In this document: piece after piece, positions 36,183 through 46,076 of the stretch | How the letters are laid out: each line of letters begins with the position of its first letter | Position numbering within the stretch: position 1 is the stretch's first letter | NCBI RefSeq assembly: GCF_039555335.1 | Contig: NC_092639.1 | Span: forward strand, 34,318,353 to 34,382,352 | DNA from: Amphiura filiformis | Taxonomy: Eukaryota > Echinodermata > Ophiuroidea > Amphilepidida > Amphiuridae | Length of the DNA: 64,000 nt | Reading direction: 5' to 3' | The notes under the pieces: generated by a model | The model's database searches: none | What the model was told of the DNA's origin: nothing | Seen by the model: only the letters and a program-made list of their open reading frames with translations | Translations under genes and position numbers: made by a program

Positions 36183-36459
36183 TGGTATTATTGACAGCTC
36201 GGCTGAAACTTCTTGTCTTGGAGAAGAGGATCAATTCTTGAAAGACTATCGTGACTATGAAGAAGAAAATGTACCGGTACATATCAGCCGAGAGGATTAT
36301 GTAAACAGTGTACAAAGCATTTTTGACTATATCGAACTTTATCTTGCTGAGGAGAGACTTGAGAGCAAACTGTTGAACCGTGATGAAATGATGCATATAG
36401 CAAATATGATTCGCCTCATCCGAAAACATGATGACCACACCACTCCACGCCATACATAA
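36136..36459 (+). CDS. Hypothetical protein with Cys-rich start, left arm (107 aa)
   Basis: ATG start, no intron. Begins MKQFGRKQQGFCTCCDGIID, then an acidic stretch (DQFLKDYRDYEEENVP) and a helical C-terminal half (SVQSIFDYIELYLAEERLES). The right-arm copy (40410-40574) is cut after about 53 residues by the rearrangement. The spacing of about 25 bases to the preceding ORF is compact, as in viral gene blocks. Family unknown. Confidence 0.45.
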   Translation: MKQFGRKQQGFCTCCDGIIDSSAETSCLGEEDQFLKDYRDYEEENVPVHISREDYVNSVQSIFDYIELYLAEERLESKLLNRDEMMHIANMIRLIRKHDDHTTPRHT

Positions 36460-36534
36460 ATTCTCCCAGTCACATTTCCCCAATATGAAATTTTTTAAAG
36501 TAAAATTTTAATTTTTAATTCTTTTAAAGTTTGG

Positions 36535-36617
36535 CAGAGGCGGGGTTCGAACTCACGGCTCACCGCTTTGGCTAGTATCACGTATACCATACGTCCAGCG
36601 CCTTAGACCGCTCGACC
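36535..36617 (-). tRNA. tRNA-like sequence (probably pseudogene), left arm only
   Basis: The minus strand has an A box (TGGTCGAGCGGTC) and a B box (GAGTTCGAACCCC) in type II (Leu/Ser-like) spacing. The acceptor stem is imperfect. The anticodon region contains CGTATGGTATACG, which folds on itself instead of giving a normal 7-base loop. I cannot assign an anticodon. The matching part of the right arm is deleted. Confidence 0.4.
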
Positions 36618-37396
36618 ACGAAGAACTTGATAGTGTCATCGTGAAAATGTATACATATAATATTAATAAATCACAACTTCATTACTGCATCATATTTTGG
36701 AATTTTATCTGCTTAAAACATTAATGTGTATTATAATAAAGCTACCATTATTTATATTGTTGAATTCTCAAGCGCATAGAGACAATTAATACGAGGGTCC
36801 TATGAATAGGCCTACATACACAATACATAAAATCGATTTTGATATCGGCCATGTGCTCTGCTGTGCATGTGGTTTCCCGCAGTGGCGGAAGTTGTATTAC
36901 GAAGTGCATCCGAACTCCATTTTGAAGCAAATGATTTTGACAAGGCATTGGATTGTTCCAGTTTGCATCCTAAATCCACATTAGACCCCTAATTTTATTT
37001 ACAAAATCAAAAGATTAGATTATCATAACAACAAAACTGTAATCTTTTGTCGGGTCTAATGTGAAAATTACATTAAAAAAATACAGTTTTTACAGAATTA
37101 ATTTTCACTTAATTCCAAAAAAAAAATGGCGTATATAAGATTGAAATAAATTCTCTACCTTCTATACTAGATCAATTGTGACGCAAGTTGTTATCAAAAA
37201 TTGTTGTGATAGATGTACAGTTAATATTCATATATTCCATTACCCGTCTGATGGTACAGTTTTTACACAGAAAATATTTATTTGAAAAACCTGCCACTCG
37301 GCTTTTTCCGGAAAGGTCACAGGGTCGCCGCGACCTGTGCAAAAATTACAATTAAAATTTTTCTTATTCTAACAGCAAGCGTTTCTAGAATATATT

Positions 37397-37765
37397 ATGG
37401 CGAAATGTGGTGTACATGATGACTATAGAATATTGCTAGATTGGCCACTTGGACAGGATAAAATAACCGACAAATTTAAAACTTTGTGTGAAAATGCATT
37501 GTTTGCGAATGGAAATCTTCAAAATCTATGTTTTAGAGCACTCACATTGTATATCTTTACCATGGACCTGTGCCGAAATAGGCTCAAAGACAATGATTTG
37601 AAACAGGCACTCTTAACAATTACAAAAGATGCTATTGAACAGTATGACATTGATTGGACAGTTATATTGGAGAGACGCTTGATGAAATGGGAAATTGTAA
37701 AATTCATATGCACAAGCGTCATTATGTTTGGATTTGCTCTTTTCATAAAATATCTGGTAAATTAA
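37397..37765 (+). CDS. Tail-anchored Bcl-2-like candidate, left arm (122 aa)
   Basis: ATG start, no intron. Residues ~33-60 (ENALFANGNLQNLCFRALTLY, then IFTMDLC) follow the pattern of a Bcl-2 BH1 region (acidic/Leu-Phe-x-[DN]-G-x-[IL]-N then a hydrophobic Phe/Leu run), although the usual NWGR is not intact. A later DIDWTVILERRL could be a BH2-like tryptophan segment. Residues ~101-122 (ICTSVIMFGFALFIKYLVN) form a typical C-terminal membrane anchor, as in Bcl-2 proteins of outer mitochondrial membranes. Bcl-2 homologues are known accessory genes of DNA viruses. The protein is short for the family (usually ~150-200), so a missing N-terminal part or a different fold is possible. The right-arm copy lacks the N-terminus. 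Confidence 0.4.
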   Translation: MAKCGVHDDYRILLDWPLGQDKITDKFKTLCENALFANGNLQNLCFRALTLYIFTMDLCRNRLKDNDLKQALLTITKDAIEQYDIDWTVILERRLMKWEIVKFICTSVIMFGFALFIKYLVN

Positions 37766-37899
37766 CCATAATTAGATTTGTATATTTGAAAACAATTAAT
37801 TTTTAATGAATCGAACATATGAATACATGTATTTGGATTTTCTTATTAAATAAAGAGAGAAAATACATCATTGACTGACTCAACAATGTGTTACATTGC

Positions 37900-38105
37900 G
37901 TTCTTTGTTGCGTAAAATGCGTTACGCCGCCAAAATAGTGCGTCCAAAAGCGTTACGCTGCGTTGATATTGCGTCAAATTGCGTTACGCCGCGTTAAAAT
38001 GCGTTACGCCGCGTCGATAGTGCGTCAAAGAGCGTTGCGCCGCCGAAATAGTGCGTCAAATGCGTTACGCGGTTTACGCCGCGTCGATAGTGCGCCCAAA
38101 AGCGT
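37900..38105. repeat. GCGTTACGCCGC minisatellite, inner edge of the left arm
   Basis: About six units of 30-37 bases of the form GCGTTACGCCGCGTCGATA plus GTGCGTCAAA. Mirrored at 39562-39760. The arms end here. Confidence 0.8.
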
Positions 38106-38849
38106 TGGTTCTACAAGGGCCATAAGAAAAGACTATGGAGATGTCCTCGAAAACACATGGGATCGTATCAATTAAGTTTGAATTGAAGAAAGTCAAGGTT
38201 TTTAATTATGGATAAAGTTGAGCGCTACCTAATTACTGTGTGACTGATTATGAATTGCAGTCAATTGAACCCACCCTTGAAACTCGACACGCACGAAACA
38301 AAGTACTATACGACTCGCAAATTTGTTTTTCGATTATATTTTATTTTGTCTAACCAGGCACCATACTCGTATATGCATAATTAATGAACAGGGTATCTCC
38401 TTAGTTTATTCTACTTTATTCAGTACATACACGTTTATAAGTTTATTTACTATTACCGAGAAACAGGATCAAATCATGATCAAATAAACTGGTTTATTAT
38501 TACCTACAACAACTACAACAACAAAATAACATATACAGTATCGTTAGTGTAAACTCATGTATTTAGTATACATTTTGACACTATCATTGGGTAAAGTTAT
38601 GAACAGTTCAATATCTGATTGCAATAATAAAGAGATAATTAATTATTTTATTATTTTTAACGATAACAAAGTATACCTGGTAGATGTGTGTATTTGAAAA
38701 ATTTATATTTTATTCAGTATTACCAAGTAATTAATTTTGTTTATGCATTGATTAAACACTGTGTTTACATATCGTCAAAAGGTATGCAAGAATATCACAA
38801 GTATAAAAGTATAAGAAGTCTAAAAGTATAAAGTCTCTATGTCTTTGAA

Positions 38850-39491
38850 CTATTCGTCACTGTCGCCGCTCGAGTCTTCCATGTTTTCCTCCTCATCTTC
38901 ATCGTACAGGAATAGACCATCGAATTTGGCTTGATATTTAGCCACCACTCTTTTTATAGCTTTGGTAATATCCACGCCTTTGTCCATTTTGTCTTCAAGC
39001 TCTTCCGTGATTTCTTGATACAGGTCATCATCCTTCAAATGCTGAAAACTCCATAAAAATGTTAGAAAGTGGTCAAAAAAGACACGTTTAACAGCCCACA
39101 CGGATTTCGTGTAGGCTCTCTCTTTAGCCTGCTCTTGGTTCAATCCCTCGGCAATGTACTTTTCATATTTTTCAGTTCTCATCTTTTCAGTGTTTTCCAT
39201 AGCTTGTGCGTACCATTCTTGATATGTAGCGTTGTCTTCCAGTTCATCGCTGGTCTCTTCATCCGATGACTCCTCCTCAGATTCAGAAGCTTCTAACACT
39301 GAATCGTCAGATTCGTTGTTGTCATTTACTTGTGAACCATCCGAGTCCATATCATATACTTCTGAATCACTTTCCTCCTGTTCAGACTCTCTTTCGTGTA
39401 CATTTTTCTCATGTCGCCTTAGATCATATTTGCGAGTGAACCCTCTATCACACAAGGAACACCGGTAAGGTTTAGCATCAAGAACATCCAT
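38850..39491 (-). CDS. C2H2 zinc-finger acidic protein in the spacer (213 aa)
   Basis: The start chosen is the ATG at 39491, since the frame upstream runs into the minisatellite. Residues ~9-31 hold one C2H2 finger (YRCSLCDRGFTRKYDLRRHE, closed by KNVH). Residues ~32-90 are a highly acidic Glu/Asp/Ser stretch. Residues ~95-195 are helical with conserved-looking aromatic residues (YQEWYAQAMENTEKM, FFDHFLTFLWSFQHL), and the C-terminus is acidic again. This is the only single-copy ORF of the element. Similar short 'one finger plus acidic plus helical' proteins are, as far as I recall, common in invertebrate genomes and some lie in virus-like elements. DNA binding is an inference from the finger. 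Intronless. Confidence 0.6.
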   Translation of the reverse strand: MDVLDAKPYRCSLCDRGFTRKYDLRRHEKNVHERESEQEESDSEVYDMDSDGSQVNDNNESDDSVLEASESEEESSDEETSDELEDNATYQEWYAQAMENTEKMRTEKYEKYIAEGLNQEQAKERAYTKSVWAVKRVFFDHFLTFLWSFQHLKDDDLYQEITEELEDKMDKGVDITKAIKRVVAKYQAKFDGLFLYDEDEEENMEDSSGDSDE

Positions 39492-39561
39492 GTTGCCTCT
39501 TTGAAGGATTGTGTATAAATGGCAAGAAGATAGACTGTTACCATAAAATAACTCATGATTC

Positions 39562-39760
39562 AAGACCATTTGACGCACTATCGACGCGGCGTAACGCATT
39601 TGACGCACTATTTCGGCGGCGCAACGCTCTTTGACGCACTATCGACGCGGCGTAACGCATTTTGACGCGCCGTAACGCAATGTGACGCAATATCAACGCA
39701 GCGTAACGCTTTTGGACGCACTATTTTGGCGGCGTAACGCATTTTACGCAACAAAGAACG
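39562..39760. repeat. GCGTTACGCCGC minisatellite, inner edge of the right arm
   Basis: Mirror of 37900-38105. The right arm begins at this array. Confidence 0.8.
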
Positions 39761-39893
39761 CAATGTAACACATTGTTGAGTCAGTCAATGATGTATTTTC
39801 TCTCTTTATTTAATAAGAAAATCCAAATACATGTATTCATATGTTCGATTCATTAAAAATTAATTGTTTTCAAATATACAAATCTAATTATGG

Positions 39894-40140
39894 TTAATTT
39901 ACCAGATATTTTATGAAAAGAGCAAATCCAAACATAATGACGCTTGTGCATATGAATTTTACAATTTCCCATTTCACCAAGCGTCTCTCCAATATAACTG
40001 TCCAATCAATGTCATACTGTTCAATAGCATCTTTTGTAATTGTTAAGAGTGCCTGTTTCAAATCATTGTCTTTGAGCCTATTTCGGCACAGGTCCATGGT
40101 AAAGATATACAGTGTGAGTGCTCTAAAACATAGATTTTGA
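39894..40140 (-). pseudogene. Truncated copy of the tail-anchored Bcl-2-like ORF, right arm
   Basis: It matches the left copy from residue ~40 to the end with one visible substitution (ERRLV for ERRLM). Its N-terminus is replaced by the end of a displaced segment S, joined at a shared ATG. Confidence 0.6.
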
Positions 40141-40144
40141 AGAT

Positions 40145-40408
40145 TTCCATCCAACACATTGAACGTTCCTTCACAAGTGTACTGAAGGCCTGGTTGATAT
40201 TTTCAGTATATAAGCATGATAAGTAGAGGCGGGAGTAGAGGCCTATGCTATCAGCTGTTGCAAATCTTGGATTGCCATGGTCGAAAGTTGCGTTCAACCC
40301 CTTACATGGAAGTACTATACCATGGTCATATTAAAGTTATTCAAGATCTCTTTTCTCTTTACTGCTTCAAGATGAAAATTGCAAGTGAAAGTATCTGATT
40401 AAAAATCC
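40145..40408 (-). repeat. Displaced second copy of segment S, right arm
   Basis: Nearly identical to 40790-41035 and to 35670-35935 in the left arm. It lies between the truncated Cys-rich ORF and the truncated Bcl-2-like ORF. The junctions share AT and ATG with the replaced sequence, consistent with template switching. Confidence 0.75.
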
Positions 40409-40409
40409 C

Positions 40410-40574
40410 GCTATCCTCTCGGCTGATATGTACCGGTACATTTTCTTCTTCATAGTCACGATAGTCTTTCAAGAATTGATCCTCTTCTCCAAGACAAGAA
40501 GTGTCAGCCGAGCTGTCAATAATACCATCACAACATGTACAGAAACCTTGCTGCTTTCTTCCAAATTGCTTCAT
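40410..40574 (-). pseudogene. Truncated Cys-rich ORF, right arm
   Basis: It matches the first ~53 residues of 36136-36459 (one change, ADTSCLG for AETSCLG), then runs into displaced segment S. Confidence 0.6.
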
Positions 40575-40595
40575 TCTTGACTATGTTTCTAATTC

Positions 40596-40805
40596 TTACA
40601 AAAAATGTTGAAAGTGGATGACACGACAGTCCATGAATAGGTTATTTGCTGATTTAATAAATAGTAGTCGAAGATCAAATTCATCAACACGTTCTTTTGC
40701 AAGTTCAAACAGAATGGGAGCCAATGTATTCTCTTCAGGAGCTATGCGGCTGAGATGGATGATCAGTCTGACATCCAACACACTGAACGTTCCTTCACAA
40801 GTGTA
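40596..40805 (-). CDS. Helical hypothetical ORF, right-arm copy
   Basis: Same as 35905-36111, but the shorter T-run gives a stop right after VIHFQHFL. This is probably the original end. Confidence 0.4.
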   Translation of the reverse strand, partial: YTCEGTFSVLDVRLIIHLSRIAPEENTLAPILFELAKERVDEFDLRLLFIKSANNLFMDCRVIHFQHFL

Positions 40806-41035
40806 CTGAAGGCCTGGTTGATATTTTCAGTATATAAGCATGATAAGTAGAGGCGGGAGTAGAGGCCTATGCTATCAGCTGTTGCAAATCTTGGATTGCC
40901 ATGGTCGAAAGTTGCGTTCAACCCCTTACATGGAAGTACTATACCATGGTCATATTAAAGTTATTCAAGATCTCTTTTCTCTTTACTGCTTCAAGATGAA
41001 AATTGCAAGTGAAAGTATCTGATTAAAAATCCCGC
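40790..41035 (-). pseudogene. Segment S in its normal place, right arm
   Basis: Counterpart of 35670-35935, with TTATATACTG in place of TTATATATACTG. The NATFDHG frame therefore stays open into QAFSTLVKERS. Confidence 0.45.
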
Positions 41036-41064
41036 TATATATCACAATCTAGTACTAGGAGGTG

Positions 41065-41490
41065 TTATTTGTGTTTTCCATTGTTTCTGTTTTGCATTTC
41101 TTTCCACTTTCCATTGTTGGCTATTTGGTTCAATAATTCCACCATACGAGCCTTGATATCCTTAGTAATTTGCAATTCAGTGTTGTTGTTTTTCTGTTTT
41201 GACACTCCTGCTATACAACCGCTAGATACTGTTTTCCATTTCGATTTTCTTTCACTATTGTCCCTTCCATTACTTCTGTTTTTCTTCTTGGAGATTCCAT
41301 CTATGCGACCCGTAGTTATTGTTTTCCGCTTTGATTTTGTTTCATCCATTTTATCATCCACTGTATGAAGTTCTGTAACATTATCAGTAACAATTATTCT
41401 TTCCATTCCATCATCTTTATCAGAAAAACTAACAGTGCTTTCACGATTGATAATAAGTACAACATTTCCATTTCCTGAAATACGTACCAT
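41065..41490 (-). CDS. Basic hypothetical protein, right-arm copy (141 aa)
   Basis: Translation identical to 35217-35642. See that entry for motifs. It is in mirror orientation, so both copies point toward the spacer. Confidence 0.5.
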   Translation of the reverse strand: MVRISGNGNVVLIINRESTVSFSDKDDGMERIIVTDNVTELHTVDDKMDETKSKRKTITTGRIDGISKKKNRSNGRDNSERKSKWKTVSSGCIAGVSKQKNNNTELQITKDIKARMVELLNQIANNGKWKEMQNRNNGKHK

Positions 41491-42785
41491 GTTGAATCAG
41501 ATCTATATTAAAAATTACATTGATGTCAGATACTATTTTCTTTTCTTATAAAGGAATTCATTGTTTACCATCATAAAATCTTTATTGGCGCTGCTTTTAT
41601 TGGCCAAACGTCACCAACGAGGGCTCCATTTTTCTCACGACCAAAGATCACATACTGCTGGTAGGGCATTTTAAATCTAATTTTAGATATTCCATCATTT
41701 AAAAAACTCTTTGTTTCATTCTTCCCTTTATTTTAAATCAAAACATCTATGACACAATCCCATAAACCCATGTCTTCGAGTCTTTAAATAGTTAACTTTC
41801 TTTAAAAGAATCATAATACCAAACAGGTAATTGGAAACCTTGACTTTTCTTCAACTTCGCTCTTATTTGACACGATCCCAGGTGTCAACAATTTGAGGTG
41901 AATAATGATTTGAGATGTAAAGTTTCTTATAAAGGTTTCTTAAGCATAATTGTAAAATATATTCATTCAAAATACTTACCCTTTTAAGCAAATACGGCTG
42001 CCATTTTTCTATGAGGATTAAAAGTTTTCTAGTTGATACAATGAAGCTATTTGACGGATTGCAAGTAATACACTTGTAGAGCAAGATCACGCTTTATATA
42101 TTGACCTAAGCTGTAAAAAGTCATTGACTTCCAATTCAAAATCATTCACTCTAAAAGGGTATCAAATAGTGAGCGGTCAACTTGATCTATGATTAAAAAC
42201 TCTTTGTAACTTCCCTTTATTTCTCGTTTTACACGATTATATTAACAAACGGTTAATTGCAAACCTTGACTTTTCTTTAATTCAAAACTTCTTTAAGACA
42301 ATGCCATAAACCCAGGTGTGTTCGAGTTTCAGATCTTACCATTCCTCTTTGTTCAATTCTTCAATTGATTTTAATTCCAACTTCTTTGACATAATCCCAG
42401 GTGTTTTGGAGGACATCTCTACTTAAAACAAAAAGAATTATATTCAATTTATCTTAATTTCAACTTCTTTGATATAATCCCAGGTGTTTTGGAGCACATC
42501 TCTACTTAAAACAAAAGAATTATATTATCAGATGCAAAACTCAGTGCGGGCAGTTGAAAACCCTGACTTTTCTTCAATTCACTCTTCTTTGACACGATCC
42601 CAGGTGTTTTGGGGGACACCTTTACTTAAAACAAAAGAATTATATTAACAAACAAGTTATAACTTGTTCAGCGACCTTGTCCATGACGCTTCGCGCCTTA
42701 AACCATTTCGGGGGAGGGGCAGGGGAGGGGTAGGAAGAGGTCATAGGTCGATTTGTGTTGAAGACAACCCTATAGTAGTAGTAAC

Positions 42786-43680
42786 GCTATTTAAACAAAA
42801 ATCATATTCTCATTCAAACATGTGAGCACATGAACAACTACAATAAAACACTGCATATGTTCACATCAAAATGCAGTATCACTAGAAAAAGAAAAATGAT
42901 CAGTCATCAAATATATTTAATTTCAAACTTTTTCTTGAACAGTTCACCAGTAAAATAATGTCATGAATAGACTTATAGTACACGCTTATAACAGAATAAA
43001 ATTGCCTTGAATATTACTCTGTCTCCTGCATTCGCATTTAATATTAGTTTCACTTTAAAGAATATTTACCCTGTCCATTCTTCTAGGTAGGTAATTCATA
43101 CATATTATTATAACTGTATTCTACTTCACTATTGCCTCATATGATACATTGCCTCTTGCTTTACTCTAAAAGACTATGTTATTGTTACCTTATATAATTA
43201 AACATTTTACTGCGTCAATATACATAATATCGCCCTAGTAGATAAAAAACAATGTCTCCAACTGTTCATTCAATCTATACCCATTCCAGCTCAAATAAAT
43301 GTGATGCCTGCACATCCATCATAACAGCCACAAGGGTGCATAAATTCCACACTGACCAACTACCTCCTACCTACAAACGTGAATTACAACCGACCTACAT
43401 TCCACAACCATGTTTTCCAATCGTGCCTGAGCGCTCCCTTTTAAAGGGTTTTTTATTTATCCTAGAATATATTTTTATAAAATATTGTTACTTTAAAACC
43501 AATAAAGGAACACAGCGCTGCGTGTGCAGTACGTATGCATGGAAAGTATGTATCATGCATGTCGAGACCTTGCACGAAGTCTAAATTTAAATCCGAAGGT
43601 CTAGTGGTTCATTCTGGTAAGACAGCCACCCGACAGCCATCCATGGTGCATATGTCTTGGATTTTGTACGCTGTTTTCAA
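42786..43680. other. Intergenic, no gene recognised
   Basis: AT-rich. An open frame at 43252-43584 has atypical composition for a protein, no recognisable domain and no splice context. Confidence 0.45.
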
Positions 43681-43682
43681 CG

Positions 43683-43734
43683 TATAAAACGGAGATATTT
43701 CCTAATTTGTCTGTCATCGTTTCTGCAAAGCAGG
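43683..43734 (+). promoter_or_regulatory. Possible TATA promoter with short first exon
   Basis: TATAAAA at 43683-43689 is followed 45 bases later by a strong donor (CAGG|GTAAGT, GT at 43735-43736). This may be the promoter and 5' non-coding exon of the sulfotransferase-like gene at 46077, which has a good acceptor (CTCCATCCAG) about 20 bases before its ATG. Link inferred, not shown. Confidence 0.3.
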
Positions 43735-44036
43735 GTAAGTGTGTTTTTAGGTTATGAAAATATTTGAAAATCTCATTCAGTTTTATACGAAAATATTAAA
43801 ACAAAGCGCGCTTAATATCATATTGTATGCATGTATTATAAATATATAGCTTCTTACACAAGCTTCAAACACGTATACCATGTACACTTATAATATGTAA
43901 TTTTTCCCCTCCGACCGGTTCTTTTTCTACAGTCGATATTTATATAATTTATTAGAGGTCACGGCTGCATGGCGATCCGAGTGCATACATACCGTAATAT
44001 ATTGTAGTTCAGAAATGAATGATAATATGCAAAAGA

Positions 44037-44335
44037 GGCGTTCGCCAGTATTAAAGTAGCCTTGCTACATAATGTTCTTTTGAAATGAATTGGTTATTTT
44101 GTTTTTTCAGACCTTTTTTGGCACATTTTGTAAATATTTGGAAATAATAAATTATTTGACCGGCAATTTTTCGGGACTGGGTCGGATAATAGGAAACTGG
44201 GAATCGACTTTCCTTTAGCCTAAACATTTACAAAATGTGCCAAAAAAAGGTATGAAAAAACAAAATAACCAATTTCATTTCAAAAGAACATTATGTAGCA
44301 AGGCCACATTAACTGCATGTTTAATACTGGCGAAC
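44037..44335. repeat. Large hairpin, arms about 100 bases
   Basis: TACATAATGTTCTTTTGAAATGAA and GTTATTTTGTTTTTTCA on the left are mirrored on the right (TGAAAAAACAAAATAAC ... TTTCAAAAGAACATTATGTA), with a loop of about 85 bases. Probably a MITE. Ends near CGTTCGCCAGTATTAA / TTAATACTGGCGAACG. Confidence 0.7.
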
Positions 44336-44342
44336 GGAGCGA

Positions 44343-44470
44343 TTGCCGAATAGGGTGCAACTCTACTAGTCTTATTACACGACTGCCCTACCTCACTCAA
44401 CCCAAACCCTAAACTCCGTAAACGAGGACTGGACTCAAGTCTAGCAAGTTGCGCCCTATTCGGTAATTTA
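44343..44470. mobile_element. Short MITE
   Basis: TTGCCGAATAGGGTGCAACT pairs with GTTGCGCCCTATTCGGTAA at the other end, with about 90 bases between. Confidence 0.5.
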
Positions 44471-45172
44471 ATTATCATGATATCGTTCGTGGCCAGCGTT
44501 GCACCCCGGCGTTGCACTTCCTCTATCCATTTATACAAAAGACGAATCCAACGAGCCAAGTGATGGTCAGAATTCAGCGGGGAATTCAGTCAGCCATTAT
44601 TGGGTCCCGTCTGCACCAAACTAGTGTTGTTACTGCCCAATTGGGTGGATTAAATCCGCTTAAAAATCGATGTTGAATTGTATTGTGTTGTAAACTTTTA
44701 TCATTCTTTTGTCTACGTGTGCACACGGGTGATAGAATGCAGTTTAATATCCCCGCCAAGGCCACGTCATTTCACATTTCAGGAGGGATAGACCAAAGGG
44801 GGGACCCAGCTATGGCTGCCATTGTAGGTGTAGGAATGCGTGAAATTGGATTCGTCTATGGTTTGGACACTGCGCCACAGTCTTAAAATAATGAATATTA
44901 TCAAACAGTCACCTACTCAATCTTGAAAGAAAAAGAAAAAAAAAGGAACACGAAACCCGGTGTTTACACGTGTGAAAAAATTGTTCGAAAATGCTTGACC
45001 TAAATGAAACAAACATTACATTTTATGATCCGAGTGAAACATCAAAATATGTGGCATGGCAGAAAATTTCCAAAATTTACCCGCAAATATATATATATAG
45101 TTTGCTTTTGGACAGTAATGTGTATACTTGCAACGGCGCGGTATGCGATGGTGTATCAAAACTCTGCCATAT

Positions 45173-45731
45173 GTGACCGTCCACGGCGAATGAGCCGTAA
45201 ATTCCTCCCCGGTCAATTTTGTTTTATTTCGTGTTTAAAAATAAACATCATAAACTTAAAAATGGTATATCATTTGACTTCAAACGATATCCAGAACTTT
45301 GCTCCTTCAACAAAATTATAGCTTTTTACGTTTTTACATGTGTCTCTTTTTCCACATTGTTGGCAATAAATATCAAACAGTCATAATTGGCGGTCATTTC
45401 AAATCATCCCCAAGTCAACGAGGTTTAAGAAAGTTCTCTCATTGTTAATTGTTGGTTATGCATACCTGTACAAAATACAATGCCTGGTAACCCACCACTT
45501 GAACAGGATTTAGCAATATAAGCAAACAAAGACCAGAGCTATTAAAAGTTCTAAGGTAGAAGCTTATTATCCACTTCAACAATAGGATTATTGATTAGAT
45601 TTTGACTATCGAAATGAGACGGATGTCGGGCCAGCTTAAGTTACCGATGAATATGACCTTCGTACACATTTTACACTGTAACTCAGAATACAATTTAGGG
45701 AATTTACGGCTCATTTGTGCTGCCGGGTCAC
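45173..45731 (+). mobile_element. Intact MITE of the family nested at 3.6-4.8 kb
   Basis: The ends GTGACCGTCCACGGCGAATG and CATTTGTGCTGCCGGGTCAC are flanked by ATAT (45169-45172, 45732-45735). It shows the uninterrupted form of the site into which the copy at 3714-4270 inserted (GGTATATCATTTG at ~45262). Confidence 0.75.
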
Positions 45732-45797
45732 ATATATAAATACCTGGGAACCAAGGGAGAACAGTGCCAATATATTGATTGGTCACCCCAGGTTAAA

Positions 45798-45816
45798 TAA
45801 GAAATAAATAAAAAAA

Positions 45817-45911
<95 letters not shown>

Positions 45912-45912
45912 A
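45798..45912. repeat. (AAAT)n tetranucleotide microsatellite
   Basis: About 27 nearly perfect AAAT units, then a few AAAC units. Starts 165 bases before the sulfotransferase-like coding region. Confidence 0.95.
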
Positions 45913-46076
45913 CAAACAAACAAACCTAACAAAAGATATTTGAAGGTGAGTAAAAAAGTTCATGTTTGAAATCAAATAATAATTAAATAAATTTCAAACT
46001 TAACTAAATGTACAAAATGCATAATATTCAAACTCTTGTACGTTTCACTCCATCCAGATTATTACCAACCCCTAAG

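Larger units (their letters stand above)
33932..42779. mobile_element. 8.85-kb inverted-repeat element with duplicated ORFs and 6-bp target duplication
   Basis: The terminus ACTACTATAGGGTTGTCTTC at 33932 is matched exactly by its reverse complement ending at 42779. AGTAAC flanks both (33926-33931, 42780-42785). The left arm is 33932-38105 and the right arm about 39562-42779, around a unique spacer of ~1.45 kb. The arms look about 98-99% identical where alignable; the 141-residue ORF is identical in translation. The right arm lacks the equivalent of ~36295-37510 and carries an extra copy of 35670-35935. The ORFs are short, intronless and closely spaced. Six-base duplications and long inverted repeats fit Polinton/adintovirus-like integration. 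However, no DNA polymerase, integrase, ATPase, protease or capsid ORF is present, and the termini start AC rather than the AG reported for Polintons. An unrelated non-autonomous element remains possible. Confidence 0.75.

Noticed and set aside
33932..42779. Complete Polinton or adintovirus
   Set aside because: No polymerase, integrase, ATPase, protease or capsid ORF is found on either strand, and the termini differ from canonical Polinton ends. Kept only as a possible relative.
43252..43584. 110-residue open frame
   Set aside because: No domain, odd composition, no splice or promoter context; probably chance.
45728..45975. Open frames rich in Leu-Phe-Ile-Tyr
   Set aside because: Translation of the (AAAT)n microsatellite.
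46008..46076. Longer N-terminus of the sulfotransferase-like protein
   Set aside because: A likely 3' splice site (CTCCATCCAG) and a better start context favour the ATG at 46077.
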